Shown here: piece by piece, positions 28,151-37,383 of the stretch
How positions within the stretch are numbered: the stretch's first letter is position 1
How the letters are laid out: every line of letters begins with the position of its first letter
NCBI GenBank assembly: GCA_019429275.1
Contig: JAHYJC010000012.1
Span: forward strand, 1-64,000
DNA length: 64,000 nt
From: Lentimicrobium sp.
Lineage (GTDB): Bacteria; Bacteroidota; Bacteroidia; Bacteroidales; Lentimicrobiaceae
Direction of reading: 5' to 3'
Translations under genes and position numbers: made by a program
Notes under the pieces: model-generated
What the model saw: only the letters and a program-made list of their open reading frames with translations
What the model was told of the DNA's origin: nothing
Databases searched by the model: none

Positions 28151-29095
28151 TTAATGTTTTGTCGTTCCCTGATATTTTTTCAGTTCATTATCACAAAGCT
28201 TTGCAAAATACTTCTTTTTATCGCTGTTTATGCCATTATTTTTGGCTGCTGTTTTCAATATCTGCTGATATTGTTCTGTTGCAGAGTCCAATTTCCCCTG
28301 ACTGAGATAAATTTTAAACCTGTAATATTGGTAAAGCAGGTTATCGGGAGTCGCGTTCAAAAGAGAATTGCAATATATGTAAGCCGCGGAAGGGTTGGCT
28401 TCAATTTCAAAGGCAATTTTCATTAAAAAATAGGTGGCTTCATTACGGATCAGAAAATCGTTCGAAGTAGCTGCCTTTAAAAGGAATTTCATTCCGGTTT
28501 CCTTATCCTTACTGGTGTAATTGCTCAAAAACAGTCGCAGCACCGGAATCTTATTGCGTGCATGTGCTGTGAAATAATAGTATAAACCAGAAGTAAGGTA
28601 AAAGGCCGGAAACTCATTCTCACGCCCGAACGAATGCCCTATCACCGAATGATATTTAGAAAGCTTTGCCAATGCATCAAACCACGAATTGTTATGAAGG
28701 TTAATTCTTGCGCTGAAAGCATATGCCGTAATCATGGCAAAAAGTTGTGCATTTTCAAGCTCTTTTTTGTCGGATTGCACAATCGATTCCATTTGTTTCA
28801 GGCGCGATTCAATCAATCCGGCATAATGGTCGCTGTTTTCTGCCGAAACCAGTTTCCACCAATAGTGATTGATAACCGAGAGCTGATAAGAAAGATCATA
28901 CTTAAATTTCTGATCGCTGATTTTAATCAATGAATCGGCCGAATGAAACTGATAATTCAGGGTAAGTTCATATAGCGCGGGAGAAGTTGTAACAACCGTA
29001 TTCCCTTTTTGTGCATTGGCGATAGAATTTATCGACATTGCTATGAAAAACATCAGCGAAAGCAGCGTTGGACTGAGTTTTATTCCGGTTTTCAT
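28151..29095 (-). CDS. Secreted TPR-like protein of unknown function
   Basis: Signal-like N-terminus; helical-repeat character; ATGA overlap with upstream ORF. Confidence 0.6.
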   Translation of the reverse strand: MKTGIKLSPTLLSLMFFIAMSINSIANAQKGNTVVTTSPALYELTLNYQFHSADSLIKISDQKFKYDLSYQLSVINHYWWKLVSAENSDHYAGLIESRLKQMESIVQSDKKELENAQLFAMITAYAFSARINLHNNSWFDALAKLSKYHSVIGHSFGRENEFPAFYLTSGLYYYFTAHARNKIPVLRLFLSNYTSKDKETGMKFLLKAATSNDFLIRNEATYFLMKIAFEIEANPSAAYIYCNSLLNATPDNLLYQYYRFKIYLSQGKLDSATEQYQQILKTAAKNNGINSDKKKYFAKLCDNELKKYQGTTKH

Positions 29096-29964
29096 TGCCT
29101 TGAAGTATCTGATAGTTTATTTATCAGCGTAAGCAGTACTTCGCTTTTCGCAGCATTTTGTTTGTCTAGGGTAATAATATACGCCTTTTGATACCCTCCC
29201 ATGTAATACCTTTGGAACCATGGGAATACAATAATTGCTGCATCAACAAACTGAATGGAAGTTGCCAGACCAAATCCAACAGCAACAAAACCCGTAACAA
29301 GCATAAAGGAGTTTAGTCCGTTTTTCGCATCGCCGGCATACAACTGACCGCTTCCGGGAATTATGAAGCTCATAACCCTGGCTTTTCGAGGGTTGTATCT
29401 TTTCTCTGTCTGCTTTATTTTCCGGAAACTTTCAATTACAGCCGAAGCCGAAGAACTGTCGGCACACCTTAGAAAATAAGCTTCCGCGTTTTTATAGTCA
29501 TACAAATAGAATGAAGCAATTCCGGCAAGCAAATCGAACTGCCATTGCTGCGATTCTGTTGAGTTTCCCTGATATGACATCAGGTCGATCATTGCCGCAT
29601 GATACTCTTTGTTGTAAAGCCGGCAGGCAGCTTTAAGCGAAGTAAACTCAGCCCTCAGCGAATCGTTATCGGCACGTATGGCTGCCAGATCATAAAAATG
29701 CCAGGCATTTGAAAAGTCGTTCTGCTTAAAGTAAGTTTCAGCAAGCAGTTCAAAAGTTTCGGGATATTCTATTCCGTTGTCGAAAAATACCAGCCTGCTC
29801 AGTGCTTTTCCGGCCACTGAGTAATTTCCTGCTTCAATTTGTTTTGTGGCAAATGACAGCGTTTGCTCAGAGGTCTGCGCAACAACTGCCGATACCCAGA
29901 AACTAAAAAGTGCCGGTAAAAGTATCCGCCATACGGCGGTGCAGTTGATGCCTGATTTTATCAT
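29092..29964 (-). CDS. TPR-like protein with C-terminal PGSG membrane domain (start trimmed from 30039)
   Basis: Internal Met MIKSGINCTAVWRILLPALFSFWVSAVVAQ provides a signal peptide; SFIIPGSGQLYAGDAKNGLNSFMLVTGF. Confidence 0.65.
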   Translation of the reverse strand: MIKSGINCTAVWRILLPALFSFWVSAVVAQTSEQTLSFATKQIEAGNYSVAGKALSRLVFFDNGIEYPETFELLAETYFKQNDFSNAWHFYDLAAIRADNDSLRAEFTSLKAACRLYNKEYHAAMIDLMSYQGNSTESQQWQFDLLAGIASFYLYDYKNAEAYFLRCADSSSASAVIESFRKIKQTEKRYNPRKARVMSFIIPGSGQLYAGDAKNGLNSFMLVTGFVAVGFGLATSIQFVDAAIIVFPWFQRYYMGGYQKAYIITLDKQNAAKSEVLLTLINKLSDTSRQ

Positions 29965-30820
29965 TGTGTTTGCGTGCCGATTTAAAGGAACCATAAAGGT
30001 TGCCCAGATAAAATGTGGTTGCCAGTCCTGTGTATGCAATGAAGAATGCGCTTCTTTCGCCGTAAAGCTGATGTCCCCTGATGGCCTGAATTACAGATCC
30101 GGTGACAAACAGCAACGAAACCAGCCCGTCTTTCCACTCACCTGTATATACTTTTCCTGAACCTGGCAACAATGCCGACATTCCAAGCGCAAGACCCGGA
30201 CTTTTGTATCTGGCATTGTTCATATCCTGAAAAAGCGTTTTGTAACGCATATCAACACTTTGCCCCGAAGCGAGCATACTGTTGTAGGTATTCTCTGCAG
30301 CTTTCCAATTATAAGCAAGCAGCTGATTGTTAAGGATAAGAAATGTTCGGTCCTTTTCGGATATGGTTTTGCTTTCTTCTAAAAACTGATTTGCCATGAA
30401 GTGCATCCCGCTAAGGATAAGCGCCCGTGAATAATCCAGGGCAATGGGCTGTGGAATTACAGTCCGGTTCTGAAACAAACTATCGGTGCGCCGGATGGCT
30501 GACTGATAGCAGCCATCGAACAAGTATGAACGGACAAGCTTTTGTTTCAGGGTGTCGTTTGCCGGATTCATAAACAGCAGTCGCTCAAATTCTTCTGTGG
30601 CAAGGGTGTACTGACGGGTATTTAAAAGATAATTTCCGTAAATCAGCGAATGCTGGTAATCATATAGGTTCTGGGCCGATGCATCAGGAATAAATGAAAG
30701 CAGAAACAGGCAAAGTACTGCCCCGCCCCTTCTTATTTCCTGAAAGGGATTTAAGGATGTAAAAGCGGAAGATTCAGCACTTTCAGACCGGGAATAACCG
30801 GAAAATAATCTGAGCATCAA
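29903..30820 (-). CDS. TPR-like protein with C-terminal PGSG membrane domain
   Basis: SALLPGSGKVYTGEWKDGLVSLLFVTGS; same layout as the 29092-29964 product. Confidence 0.65.
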   Translation of the reverse strand: MMLRLFSGYSRSESAESSAFTSLNPFQEIRRGGAVLCLFLLSFIPDASAQNLYDYQHSLIYGNYLLNTRQYTLATEEFERLLFMNPANDTLKQKLVRSYLFDGCYQSAIRRTDSLFQNRTVIPQPIALDYSRALILSGMHFMANQFLEESKTISEKDRTFLILNNQLLAYNWKAAENTYNSMLASGQSVDMRYKTLFQDMNNARYKSPGLALGMSALLPGSGKVYTGEWKDGLVSLLFVTGSVIQAIRGHQLYGERSAFFIAYTGLATTFYLGNLYGSFKSARKHNDKIRHQLHRRMADTFTGTF

Positions 30821-30835
30821 TTGGAGTGGTTTTGG

Positions 30836-31237
30836 TCAGGGATTGTCGATGAGTAAATGTTTTTGCTGATCAATTTCGTAGTTTCCGGGTGATAGTCCGT
30901 TGCAACGGGTAAGGCGATCAACCGAGTCGAGAAATCCTTTTATAAGTCCGTTTTTTCTAATGGTTTCAATGGCGTACACCGAACAGCTGGGTTCAAAAGT
31001 GCAACTACGGCTGTCCTGGGATGAGAACAAATGCTTGTATCCCAGAAAAAAGCCCGTAAAGATTACTTCCGCTTCATTTGAACATTGCTCCATATAATGC
31101 CCGAAACTATGCTGGTGCGGTTCATCGGCCTGGCAGGCAATAATATCGCAGGCCATGGCTTTAAAATTACCTTCTTCATTCTGTGCATATGCAAAACTAA
31201 GGCACAGCAACATTATAATTGTAAAAATAATCCTCAT
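30836..31237 (-). CDS. YidD-domain protein with N-terminal signal peptide
   Basis: SCTFEPSCSVYAIETIRKNGLIKGFLDSVDRLTRCNGLSPG matches the YidD core; MRIIFTIIMLLCLSFAYAQ leader. Confidence 0.82.
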   Translation of the reverse strand: MRIIFTIIMLLCLSFAYAQNEEGNFKAMACDIIACQADEPHQHSFGHYMEQCSNEAEVIFTGFFLGYKHLFSSQDSRSCTFEPSCSVYAIETIRKNGLIKGFLDSVDRLTRCNGLSPGNYEIDQQKHLLIDNP

Positions 31238-31886
31238 CCCAGTTGTTGATTTTCACATTTTTGTAAGTGGTAATCTGCCGGATTTCTTCTCCGTTTTCAA
31301 GATATGAAAAGTTGATGATTTCAGCAGGAAACTCAAACCCGCCTATTTTCAGATAGTCAGAGAAAATTTGTTTGCCTATCATTTTTTTGTTGACATCATA
31401 AATCAACACACCATAAAGCCGGTTGTCTTTAACCGAAACTTTCACATCGCCGATTAATTTGGCTAACTCTTTTTTCGGGACGTACAATGAAATAACCATA
31501 TCCTCATCCTTCACAACTTCTTTCAATTCATAAATTGAATTTTTGAGTCCGTAATCCTTAAGGTTGTTGTTCAGTGATAGGTTAAAAACCGAAAATTCGA
31601 TATACCCCGGAACAATAGGGTTCTTTACCTGTGCATCTCCTCTGATGGTGTACATCACCGTATCGGTAAAGAGCCACATTTCCTTTTCGGGAAACAAAAC
31701 ATCATAGACGATCCGTTTTCTGGCTTTGTCATAAAATACCTTCCCCATTGTAAGGCTTGACCTTCCGTCAGAGCTTTTTTCCTTAACCGAAAAATCAGCT
31801 CTTACACGGTAATACACATCCTTCTGAGCAGAAGAAATTAATGGGTAGAGAAAAAGCAACGGCAATAAAAGAAAAAGTTTTTTCAT
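31197..31886 (-). CDS. Secreted LolA-like/outer-membrane lipoprotein-sorting-like protein
   Basis: Signal peptide; YYRVRADFSVKEKSSDGRSSLTMGKVFYDKARKRIVYDVLFPEKEMWLFTDTVMY fold-like pattern. Confidence 0.5.
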   Translation of the reverse strand: MKKLFLLLPLLFLYPLISSAQKDVYYRVRADFSVKEKSSDGRSSLTMGKVFYDKARKRIVYDVLFPEKEMWLFTDTVMYTIRGDAQVKNPIVPGYIEFSVFNLSLNNNLKDYGLKNSIYELKEVVKDEDMVISLYVPKKELAKLIGDVKVSVKDNRLYGVLIYDVNKKMIGKQIFSDYLKIGGFEFPAEIINFSYLENGEEIRQITTYKNVKINNWDEDYFYNYNVAVP

Positions 31887-32135
31887 AAGAAGCTTAAAAA
31901 GTGATTGTGTTCAGGGAAAAAAGCAGCTAAATTAAACGACATTAAATAGTGCTTCATTAATGTTTAATGTGTGTTCTTCCTGAGTTGAAACTCAAAAAAT
32001 ATTTGAGCATAATGTGGAGATGACAGTTAAATCAAGCGTTTAAGCACTTTCCCGAACGTGCGGGACTCAGTATGACATTCGTGTTAAGTTGACAGTGATT
32101 CTCCTTAAAGCAGACGTTATCAGCCATATACGATG

Positions 32136-32160
32136 TCCTCCTGAGCGGAGTCGAAGGACA
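32136..32160. repeat. Intergenic fragment TCCTCCTGAGCGGAGTCGAAGGACA, related to the 2740-2860 repeat in reverse orientation
   Basis: Shares the gagcggagtcga core with the reverse complement of the 2740-2860 units. Confidence 0.6.
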
Positions 32161-32300
32161 AAACGAACAATCTGTCATTGGTACAAACATAGTCAAATAA
32201 TTCAATGCAGTGACTCAGAATAATAATGGAAATCTGTGAAACTTATTCCTTAAAAAGCTTTGCTTTTTTTCAGCGATCCCACTCAGTCTCAGATTTCGAA

Positions 32301-32750
32301 TCAATAGACTGAAAAATAAGTCAGAATCCAAAGGTAATATACAACCGCAATACCTGCACTCACAGCTCCATTTACAATGCAACCGGTAAGTGCCTGCCGG
32401 GCCTGATATTTGTCATTGTCTGATAAAACGTAAGCCATCAGAATACCTAATGGCCCCATAATGCAACCCCACCAAAAACCGGGAATACCAAGAGGATCTT
32501 CAATCATAGGCGTGGATGCCAGGTTATTTATTGAAAATGATTCAAGCAGGGACTCCTGATCCTTGATTTCACTTAAGCTTAAAAAGTTCTTTGATTCCAC
32601 CAGTTGCTCAAGTTCACTTAATCCGGCAAAATCGGCTTCTATTGCTCCACGGTCATATTTAAAATCTGCGGAACCATCTGCATAGGAATTAATTACACCT
32701 GCCAGCAGCAGAGAAAGAACAACAAGGAATTTGAGTGGGGTTGTTTTCAT
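32301..32750 (-). CDS. Small secreted/membrane protein, GIPGFWWGC family, copy 1
   Basis: LGIPGFWWGCIMGPLGILMAYVLSDNDKYQARQALTGCIVNGAVSA; paralogous to 32916-33350. Confidence 0.8.
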   Translation of the reverse strand: MKTTPLKFLVVLSLLLAGVINSYADGSADFKYDRGAIEADFAGLSELEQLVESKNFLSLSEIKDQESLLESFSINNLASTPMIEDPLGIPGFWWGCIMGPLGILMAYVLSDNDKYQARQALTGCIVNGAVSAGIAVVYYLWILTYFSVY

Positions 32751-32915
32751 AGTGTGAAAGTTATTTCAGTTGATGGATTGAAGAATGATATCCTTGCTGA
32801 TAAGTCATAGAAAAAGCAGCAGAATATAATCAGTAAATATTATATCTGCTGCTGGTTTAAGTCAATAAACATTGCAGCAATTCTTATCAAATCGCACAAT
32901 GTTGATATACCTTCG

Positions 32916-33350
32916 TTAGATTGCTGATGCTAAGGCAAGATACCAAATCAGGTAGAATACTGCACTTACAGCTGTACCAACAATACAACCAGTAAAGGCG
33001 CTTTTTACTTCTGACCTGTCGTTGTCGGTTGCCAGATAAACAATTAGAATACCTATTGGGCCTAAAATACATCCCCACCAGAAGCCCGGAATACCGAGAG
33101 CTGATTCCATCATCATGCTGCTGCTCAGGTTCATTGAAGCAAATTCAGCAGAAAGCATACTATCCTCTTTTAATTCGGATAGTGTAAGATAGTTGTGATC
33201 AGCCACTGTTTGTTCCAAGCGGGTAAGATCAGCAAATTCATCCTGAACTTTCTGTTTGTCAATTTTGAAATCATCTGCCGTTCCGGCAAACAGAGTTGTT
33301 GTGCATAGCATAACGGCCAGGAGCGATAATAGTAGAATTCTGATTTTCAT
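32916..33350 (-). CDS. Small secreted/membrane protein, GIPGFWWGC family, copy 2
   Basis: LGIPGFWWGCILGPIGILIVYLATDNDRSEVKSAFTGCIVGTAVSA. Confidence 0.8.
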   Translation of the reverse strand: MKIRILLLSLLAVMLCTTTLFAGTADDFKIDKQKVQDEFADLTRLEQTVADHNYLTLSELKEDSMLSAEFASMNLSSSMMMESALGIPGFWWGCILGPIGILIVYLATDNDRSEVKSAFTGCIVGTAVSAVFYLIWYLALASAI

Positions 33351-33801
33351 AAAAGATGAATTAAAAGTGAGTATTAATGCGAATAGGTAATAGATGAACT
33401 TTAATCACAGCAAATATATACCAGAAGTATTAAAAATGCAATTCAAGCAGGGGAAAAATAATTTCTTCAATCAGCGCATGATTCATAATTAAGATTCGGG
33501 GAGTTTTTAATAAAGAAAACGGAGCGACTTGTAATTCGTCAAAATACAAATTCCATTCAAAATATCGCACACCTGTGCGGTTTTGTGTGTGTTTTTGAGA
33601 CTGTATTTTAACAGAAAAAAATAATGTTCGGAATTCATAATACACTAACAGATATCTATTCAGGCTTATATTATTCATATTCAATGCTATATAAGCAGTA
33701 TAAACTTCGCTTACCAACACCAACAAATCTTTATTTGTTTTCAGGAACGGGTATTGACTTAGGGGGTGTGCGCCCAATTGCCAACAGCAAAAACAGCACA
33801 T

Positions 33802-36800
33802 ATGAAGAAACTGTTTACTATAATTTTTTTAATGGTTCTCTCAGGCCTGCTTTATTCACAGGAATGGATTTCAATTACAGGCGAAAGTAGTTCCGAACCC
33901 CGGGTTACCATCGAAAACCTGCCGTCGGTCGGACTTTCGGCAAGTATCAGCATAGAGGGCTTTTGGAAACAGGAAGTATCGACACCTGCCGGAATCATGA
34001 ACAGGATTGTTGTTGTAGATGGAACAGCACAGACAGAAGCCGGTTTCCCCGATGTTCAACACCTCACCGTAAGTCTTATGATCCCGGAAACAGGAAATTT
34101 CAGCATTAACGTTTTACGGGCAGATTACACGGATTATTCAGATATAGTTGTAGCTCCGTCAAAGGGAGATCCGCAATTCTCAGACCTTCCCGGTTGGGGG
34201 AGCCTGGTTTACAATAAAGACCTTCTTACCAACAATGATTTCTATCCTGCAGCAATTGCAGAAGCTGGTCAGCCTTACATCTGGTGCGATACCCGCGGAA
34301 TGGCGTTGCAGGTTTATCCATTTGCATATAATCCGGTTTCAGGCATTCTCAGGGTTTATCACAACATTGAAATAAATTTGCAAGTGGATGCTGAGCCCGG
34401 CACAAATGAGCTTGTCAGGTACAGCGGTTCCTATGGCCGATTGAGCGGACTTTCCACACTAAAACAAAGTCATTTTATCAATTACAGTGAAAGCAGTCGT
34501 TATCAGCCAGTGGAAGAAGCCGGCAACATGCTGATTGTAGCGCCTGAAAATTACCGCACTACCCTTCAGCCCTTTATTGACTGGAAAACCCGCTGCGGAA
34601 TTGTGTGTGAATTTGCTGATGTTTCTGCGTTTCAGTCTGCTGATCAAATCAGGCAATTTGTTTCCGAGAGATATTATTCCCAAGGCCTCGCCTATCTGAT
34701 TCTGGCTGGAGATGCCGCCCAGGTTCCTACCAATCAGGCCGAAAACGGAGCCAGCGACAATATGTACGGATACATAGCCGGCGACGATCATTATCCCGAG
34801 GTGCTTGTTGGCAGGTTTTCAGCAGAAAATGTTAACCAGCTCGCCATTATGGTTAAGCGGTCAATTGAATATGAGATGCTTGGGAAAGGCAACAATGCTT
34901 ACAGTAATTTTTTGGGAATTGCCAGTGAAGAAGGGCCGGGCGATGATGGCGAACTTGATTTTGAACACATGCGCAATATTGGCAAATTGCTTCAGACTTA
35001 CAATTACAGCAACTTTGCCGAGATGTATGACGGTTCACAGGGAGAGGCCGATGCAGCCGGGAACCCGAATTCAGGTATGGTCGAAGCGGCAATAAACAAT
35101 GGGCAGGGTGCTGTAATGTATATTGGGCATGGATCCTCGGGTGCATGGACTACCAGTGCATTTTCAGGTGATAAAGTTGCCGCACTTTCAAACACAGAAA
35201 CACATCCTTTTATTTGGGCAGCGGGCTGTAGCAGTGGCGATTTTGTTACAACTACCTGTTTGGCTGAACGTTGGCTCAGGGCCGAAAAGAACGGTGTTCC
35301 TACAGGCGCCGTTGCTGTGATGATGTCGACAAGCCGCCAGAGCTGGTATCCACCCATGGAAGCACAGGACGAAATGGCGCTTATACTTGCCCGTAAAAAA
35401 GAATCAGTGACTACCCGCACCTTCGGAGGAATTTCGATGAGCGGATGCATGAGAATGAACGATAAATACGGACCCGGTGGTTTCAAAGTTACCGATACCT
35501 GGAATATTTTTGGTGATCCTTCGGTGGTGGTTAGGACAGCTTTACCTATGGAAATGCAGGCACTTCACTCAAGCACTTTAGGAACTGATGCTCGGGAATT
35601 TGTGGTAAAACTTAATGTTTCTGAGGCCTTAGCCTGCATCACTTACAACGGAAAATTGTATGGTGCAGGTAGGGTTCAGGATGGAACGGCCATCATTAAC
35701 CTTGACGAAATTCCTGAAACAGGTGTGATGCAACTTACCATTACTGCTTATAATTACAGGCCATACACTGCCGATATTGAAATAACGAAAATGCCTTCAG
35801 TTGCCTTCAATCCTGAGCCTGTTAATTATGCCGGGAAAATTTCGCCCTATACTTTATTGCGATGGAAAACCAAAGACGGTATGGAGCCTGCTTTTTTCGA
35901 GATTCTGATTTCAGAGAATCCGGATATGAGCAATCCTATCAGTACAATGGTATCATTTACCAACGAAATCAGACCTCAGTTTCCCCTGGCTTATGCCACC
36001 ACCTGCTACTGGAAAGTGATTTCTTACAATGAATTTGGTTCTTCCGAAAGCAGGGTTTTTAATTTCAATACAGCCAATCCTCCCGACGAAGACTTTGAAA
36101 GTCAGGGATTTCCACGGAGTAACTGGTTAAATACCGATGATTCTCCATGGTTTATTGATGGAGAAACCTCATTTGAAGGAAATTACTCTTTGCGGTCAGG
36201 AATAATTGATGATTTGGGAAGCAGTCGTCTGGCCTATTCCTGCTACAGCCATTCCTGCGATTACATTAGTTTTAGGGTAAAAATATCATCGCAAACCAAT
36301 GCTGATTTCCTCCGTCTGGTCATCAATGGTAATACTGTTGCTACCTACAGTGGAGAGTTTGATTGGACAGAAGAAAAGTTCCCCATCGATCCCGGTGAAC
36401 ATCTGATTGAATGGATATACAGTAAGAACGAGAGTGAATCGCATGGAATGGACGCTGTGTGGATCGACAACATTTATCTTCCGGGTAACCTCGATCCTGT
36501 AGTAATTATCGATGACTTTGAAACCTGCCAGGGATATGATGTGGAGCTTTCAATTCAGACAACCGGAAGCTCAAGGGTGGAATGGCTGAGCGAAGGCAGC
36601 GGAATATTTGATGATTACAACAGTCATTTTCCGGTCTATATTCCTTCAAAAGAAGATAAAGCCAGGGGTTATGTGATATTATTTACCGATGTTTTTGGAA
36701 ACGATTTTTGTGATCCGGTAAGGTATGAAACCACGGTAACCTTACTTGCATTACCTGAACTTCCGGCGATAAACGATACAGTGTTGTATGCAGGCGAAGA

Positions 36801-37248
36801 AATCGAAATAGTACTTCCCATCGCAGTTAATGCTGATTATAAGCTACATCCTTGTGGTAACAGCGGCTCTGTATTTACCATAAAAGCCGATGAACTTAAC
36901 GAAGGAGAAAATATACTGACCATTGCCTGTGAAAATGAGGGGGGATGCTTTGTTGAAACGAGTTTCACAGTCACGGTAATCAAGGCTATAAGACCTTTAG
37001 CAGGGAAAGAGCTTCTGATATATCCTAATCCGGCTGTTGATCAGATTTCATTTGCCACTACAATTCAGGATAATGGTAAAATCAGTGTTAAAATGTTCAA
37101 TATTTCCGGACAGTTGGTGGTGCAATCCGATAAGGATAATGCTTACGGCAACCCACTTGACATTTCAGGCTTGCCTGGTGGAATTTACATGGTAAGAATA
37201 GAAAATGGTGAAGAAGTGCAAAATGGCAGATTTATAAAAATGATGTAA
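33802..37248 (+). CDS. C25 (gingipain-family) peptidase with T9SS sorting domain (start trimmed from 33766)
   Basis: YLILAGDAAQVPTNQAENGASDNMYGYIAGDDHYPEVLVGRFSA; MYIGHGSSGAWTTSAFSGD; FIWAAGCSSGDF; C-term LLIYPNPAVDQISF..GGIYMVRIENGEEVQNGRFIKMM. Confidence 0.9.
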   Translation: MKKLFTIIFLMVLSGLLYSQEWISITGESSSEPRVTIENLPSVGLSASISIEGFWKQEVSTPAGIMNRIVVVDGTAQTEAGFPDVQHLTVSLMIPETGNFSINVLRADYTDYSDIVVAPSKGDPQFSDLPGWGSLVYNKDLLTNNDFYPAAIAEAGQPYIWCDTRGMALQVYPFAYNPVSGILRVYHNIEINLQVDAEPGTNELVRYSGSYGRLSGLSTLKQSHFINYSESSRYQPVEEAGNMLIVAPENYRTTLQPFIDWKTRCGIVCEFADVSAFQSADQIRQFVSERYYSQGLAYLILAGDAAQVPTNQAENGASDNMYGYIAGDDHYPEVLVGRFSAENVNQLAIMVKRSIEYEMLGKGNNAYSNFLGIASEEGPGDDGELDFEHMRNIGKLLQTYNYSNFAEMYDGSQGEADAAGNPNSGMVEAAINNGQGAVMYIGHGSSGAWTTSAFSGDKVAALSNTETHPFIWAAGCSSGDFVTTTCLAERWLRAEKNGVPTGAVAVMMSTSRQSWYPPMEAQDEMALILARKKESVTTRTFGGISMSGCMRMNDKYGPGGFKVTDTWNIFGDPSVVVRTALPMEMQALHSSTLGTDAREFVVKLNVSEALACITYNGKLYGAGRVQDGTAIINLDEIPETGVMQLTITAYNYRPYTADIEITKMPSVAFNPEPVNYAGKISPYTLLRWKTKDGMEPAFFEILISENPDMSNPISTMVSFTNEIRPQFPLAYATTCYWKVISYNEFGSSESRVFNFNTANPPDEDFESQGFPRSNWLNTDDSPWFIDGETSFEGNYSLRSGIIDDLGSSRLAYSCYSHSCDYISFRVKISSQTNADFLRLVINGNTVATYSGEFDWTEEKFPIDPGEHLIEWIYSKNESESHGMDAVWIDNIYLPGNLDPVVIIDDFETCQGYDVELSIQTTGSSRVEWLSEGSGIFDDYNSHFPVYIPSKEDKARGYVILFTDVFGNDFCDPVRYETTVTLLALPELPAINDTVLYAGEEIEIVLPIAVNADYKLHPCGNSGSVFTIKADELNEGENILTIACENEGGCFVETSFTVTVIKAIRPLAGKELLIYPNPAVDQISFATTIQDNGKISVKMFNISGQLVVQSDKDNAYGNPLDISGLPGGIYMVRIENGEEVQNGRFIKMM

Positions 37249-37284
37249 GGTCTCACTTCTTGAATTACCGGAAACCAGGGGGAA

Positions 37285-37319
37285 ATCATGGGCTTGCTGC
37301 AAAGCAGGCCCTGATTTTT
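37285..37319 (+). terminator. Probable rho-independent terminator
   Basis: ATCAtGGGC ... GCCCTGAT followed by TTTT. Confidence 0.5.
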
Positions 37320-37383
37320 ATGTGTAAAAATACAAGCAAACGAAATTATTATTTACTTTCACATCGACAAAACGACAAAACAG

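Noticed and set aside
28136-28426. 96-aa plus-strand ORF
   Set aside because: Antisense to the 28151-29095 ORF, no domain signal.
33430-33890. ORFs 33430-33801 (-) and 33624-33890 (+)
   Set aside because: Low-complexity, no domain signal, overlapping the C25 peptidase 5' region; the real start there is 33802 with a signal peptide.
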